DNA from: a bacterium
GTDB lineage: Bacteria > SM23-31 > JAUVVT01
Direction: 5' to 3'
Length of the DNA stretch: 7,460 nucleotides
Assembly (NCBI GenBank): GCA_030604505.1
Contig: JAUVVT010000074.1
Coordinates: 1-7,460 of the forward strand
The notes beneath the pieces are model-generated. The model was given only the letters and a program-made list of their open reading frames with translations. It did no database searches and had not been told where the DNA came from. Shown one piece after another: positions 6,299 to 7,460 of the stretch (position 1 is the first letter of the stretch; each line of letters starts with the position of its first letter). The position numbers were made by a program, and so were the translations under genes.

Positions 6299-7460
6299 AT
6301 GTGCAAAAAATTAAGCTCTTATATTTTTCCGGCGATAATAATACCTCTAACAAGTGTGCTTCTTGGCATCTCATCGTTCACATATGCCCAAAAAGGCTGG
6401 CACACCAGCACAGAAACATCCGTATTAGACATATATCCTAACTATAACTCATTAAGTCTGGAGCTTTCTTATAAGGGCGATGATGATGGTGATAATAATG
6501 CCCATTTTGTCTATCGAAGATTGGGTGACGAGAAGTGGAGAAATGGTGTGAATATGACACCGTTTCGGGAATCTAAATTATGGCGGGCAAGCATTTTCCC
6601 GCTGAGTCCAGGTGAAACTTATGAGGTAGCCGTAACTGTGGATGATGACGACGGCGTTACAGGAAATAAAATAAAAATGGTTGCCCGAACACGCCCGCTG
6701 ATTACAGAAAATAAGAACGGAATGAAATACTATGTATCAACGGTTGGCAGCGATAATAACCCGGGAACAAAAGAAAAACCTTTCAAATCAATAAACAGAG
6801 CTATCAATAAGGTTCGGGCTGGAGGGGAGGTTATAGTTGCACCCGGAATTTATAAAGAAAAGGTAGTACTTGAGAACATTACAGGAACACCCGAAGCACC
6901 GGTGGTTATAAAATCAGAAAAGGAACATAAGGCAGTACTCGACGGCTCCGTCGGTCTGCCATCAGGTTCGAAATGGAATAAAATTGAAAGCGATATCTAT
7001 TCAACAAATCTCCATTGGAACCCGAACTATATTACTATGGATGGCCTCCGAATGTACCTTTACCGTTCGATGAAAGAACTAAGGTCCAATCCAAGTAATG
7101 TCAAAAGATGTTTCTATTATGATTCGGAAAACAAAAAACTCTTCGTCCGCACAGGTAAAAATGATAATCCTGAAAAACACCACTTTCTACTTTCTAATCT
7201 GGATGAGGGCTTTATTTTCAATAGTGTAAGCTATGTGGTTGTTAAAGGATTTGAAATCAGGAACCATGGCACTGCCGGTGTCTCGATTGTAGGAAACTCC
7301 GATTGTAATGCAGTTATAAACAATGTTATTCATCACGCTCCCTACGGAGTATCAATACGCTCCGAATGGGCAGACAATAATGCCGTCTGGTTTAATAATA
7401 TCTGGGAAGAAGGACTTGGCGACTTTTCCTGGCGGGCGGTTAAAGCAAGCGGCTACCCCA
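6299..7460 (+). CDS. Secreted right-handed parallel beta-helix protein, 3' end outside window
   Basis: The frame stays open from the ATG to the last base (387 full codons), so the gene continues rightward. Residues 1-30 form a clear signal peptide: basic start (CKK), hydrophobic core, and TYA|Q cleavage after residue 30. Residues about 35-137 look like a small beta-sandwich (fibronectin type III-like) domain with acidic loops at 61-67 (DDDGDNN) and 115-119 (DDDDG) that could bind calcium. From residue 144 the sequence becomes a DUF1565 / pectate-lyase-like beta-helix: YYVSTVGSDNNPGTKEKPF, then AGGEVIVAPGIYKEKVVL, and coil-like repeats with N-rich turns around 300-360 (VVVKGFEI, NAVINNVIHHAPYGVSI). 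The family includes polysaccharide lyases and epimerases but also non-enzymatic surface proteins; no catalytic residues can be assigned in the visible part. Likely location is the periplasm or outside the cell. Polysaccharide breakdown is inferred from the fold and the esterase upstream. Confidence 0.88.
   Translation, partial: MCKKLSSYIFPAIIIPLTSVLLGISSFTYAQKGWHTSTETSVLDIYPNYNSLSLELSYKGDDDGDNNAHFVYRRLGDEKWRNGVNMTPFRESKLWRASIFPLSPGETYEVAVTVDDDDGVTGNKIKMVARTRPLITENKNGMKYYVSTVGSDNNPGTKEKPFKSINRAINKVRAGGEVIVAPGIYKEKVVLENITGTPEAPVVIKSEKEHKAVLDGSVGLPSGSKWNKIESDIYSTNLHWNPNYITMDGLRMYLYRSMKELRSNPSNVKRCFYYDSENKKLFVRTGKNDNPEKHHFLLSNLDEGFIFNSVSYVVVKGFEIRNHGTAGVSIVGNSDCNAVINNVIHHAPYGVSIRSEWADNNAVWFNNIWEEGLGDFSWRAVKASGYP

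Noticed and set aside
1..7460. CRISPR array, tRNA, rRNA, transposase, phage or toxin-antitoxin system
   Set aside because: No regularly spaced repeats, no tRNA cloverleaf, and no protein resembling these classes was seen on either strand.

Overview
The window carries five protein-coding genes, two of them cut by the window edges, in AT-rich DNA. Left to right: (1) the C-terminal 750 residues of a large methyltransferase-tail / PQQ-type beta-propeller / malectin-like protein (+); (2) a 249-residue SGNH esterase of the rhamnogalacturonan acetylesterase type (+); (3) a two-domain PPK2 polyphosphate:AMP phosphotransferase (-), convergent with gene 2; (4) after a 430-base very AT-rich divergent intergenic region, an AI-2E/UPF0118-family membrane protein (+); (5) the first 387 residues of a secreted right-handed beta-helix protein (+), which runs off the right edge without a stop.

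Organism: the methyltransferase-propeller-malectin protein, with its ADWTHQYGD and NGVLNAP signatures, is a type I associate with Planctomycetes, Lentisphaerae, Kiritimatiellota and related uncultivated lineages. A CE12-like esterase and an exported beta-helix protein fit a polysaccharide-degrading member of such a group. Low GC points away from the GC-rich planctomycetes, but phylum assignment is inference from memory of protein families and not secure. No RNA genes, CRISPR array, insertion sequence or phage gene is visible.

Region by region: 1-3070 looks like a two-gene co-directional unit (67-base gap, no terminator seen). 3071-3193 is a short convergent gap with no convincing terminator. 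3194-4675 is the polyphosphate enzyme. 4676-5105 is the divergent regulatory region, holding an imperfect inverted repeat built on CACAGAT/ATCTGTG, a consensus -10 on the minus strand, and a plausible sigma70-type promoter on the plus strand flanked by three AAAAGTTC repeats. 5106-6176 is the membrane protein. 6177-6298 holds a weak promoter candidate and a strong Shine-Dalgarno for the beta-helix gene.

Working together: genes 1, 2 and 5 share a surface or carbohydrate theme (sugar-binding-like malectin domain, deacetylation of acetylated polysaccharide, beta-helix polysaccharide binding or cleavage). The polyphosphate enzyme and the AI-2E protein are housekeeping-like and need not be linked to that theme. 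I found no convincing new multi-gene system. The points most worth a second look are the unusual domain architecture of gene 1, the intergenic repeat, and the repeat-flanked promoter.
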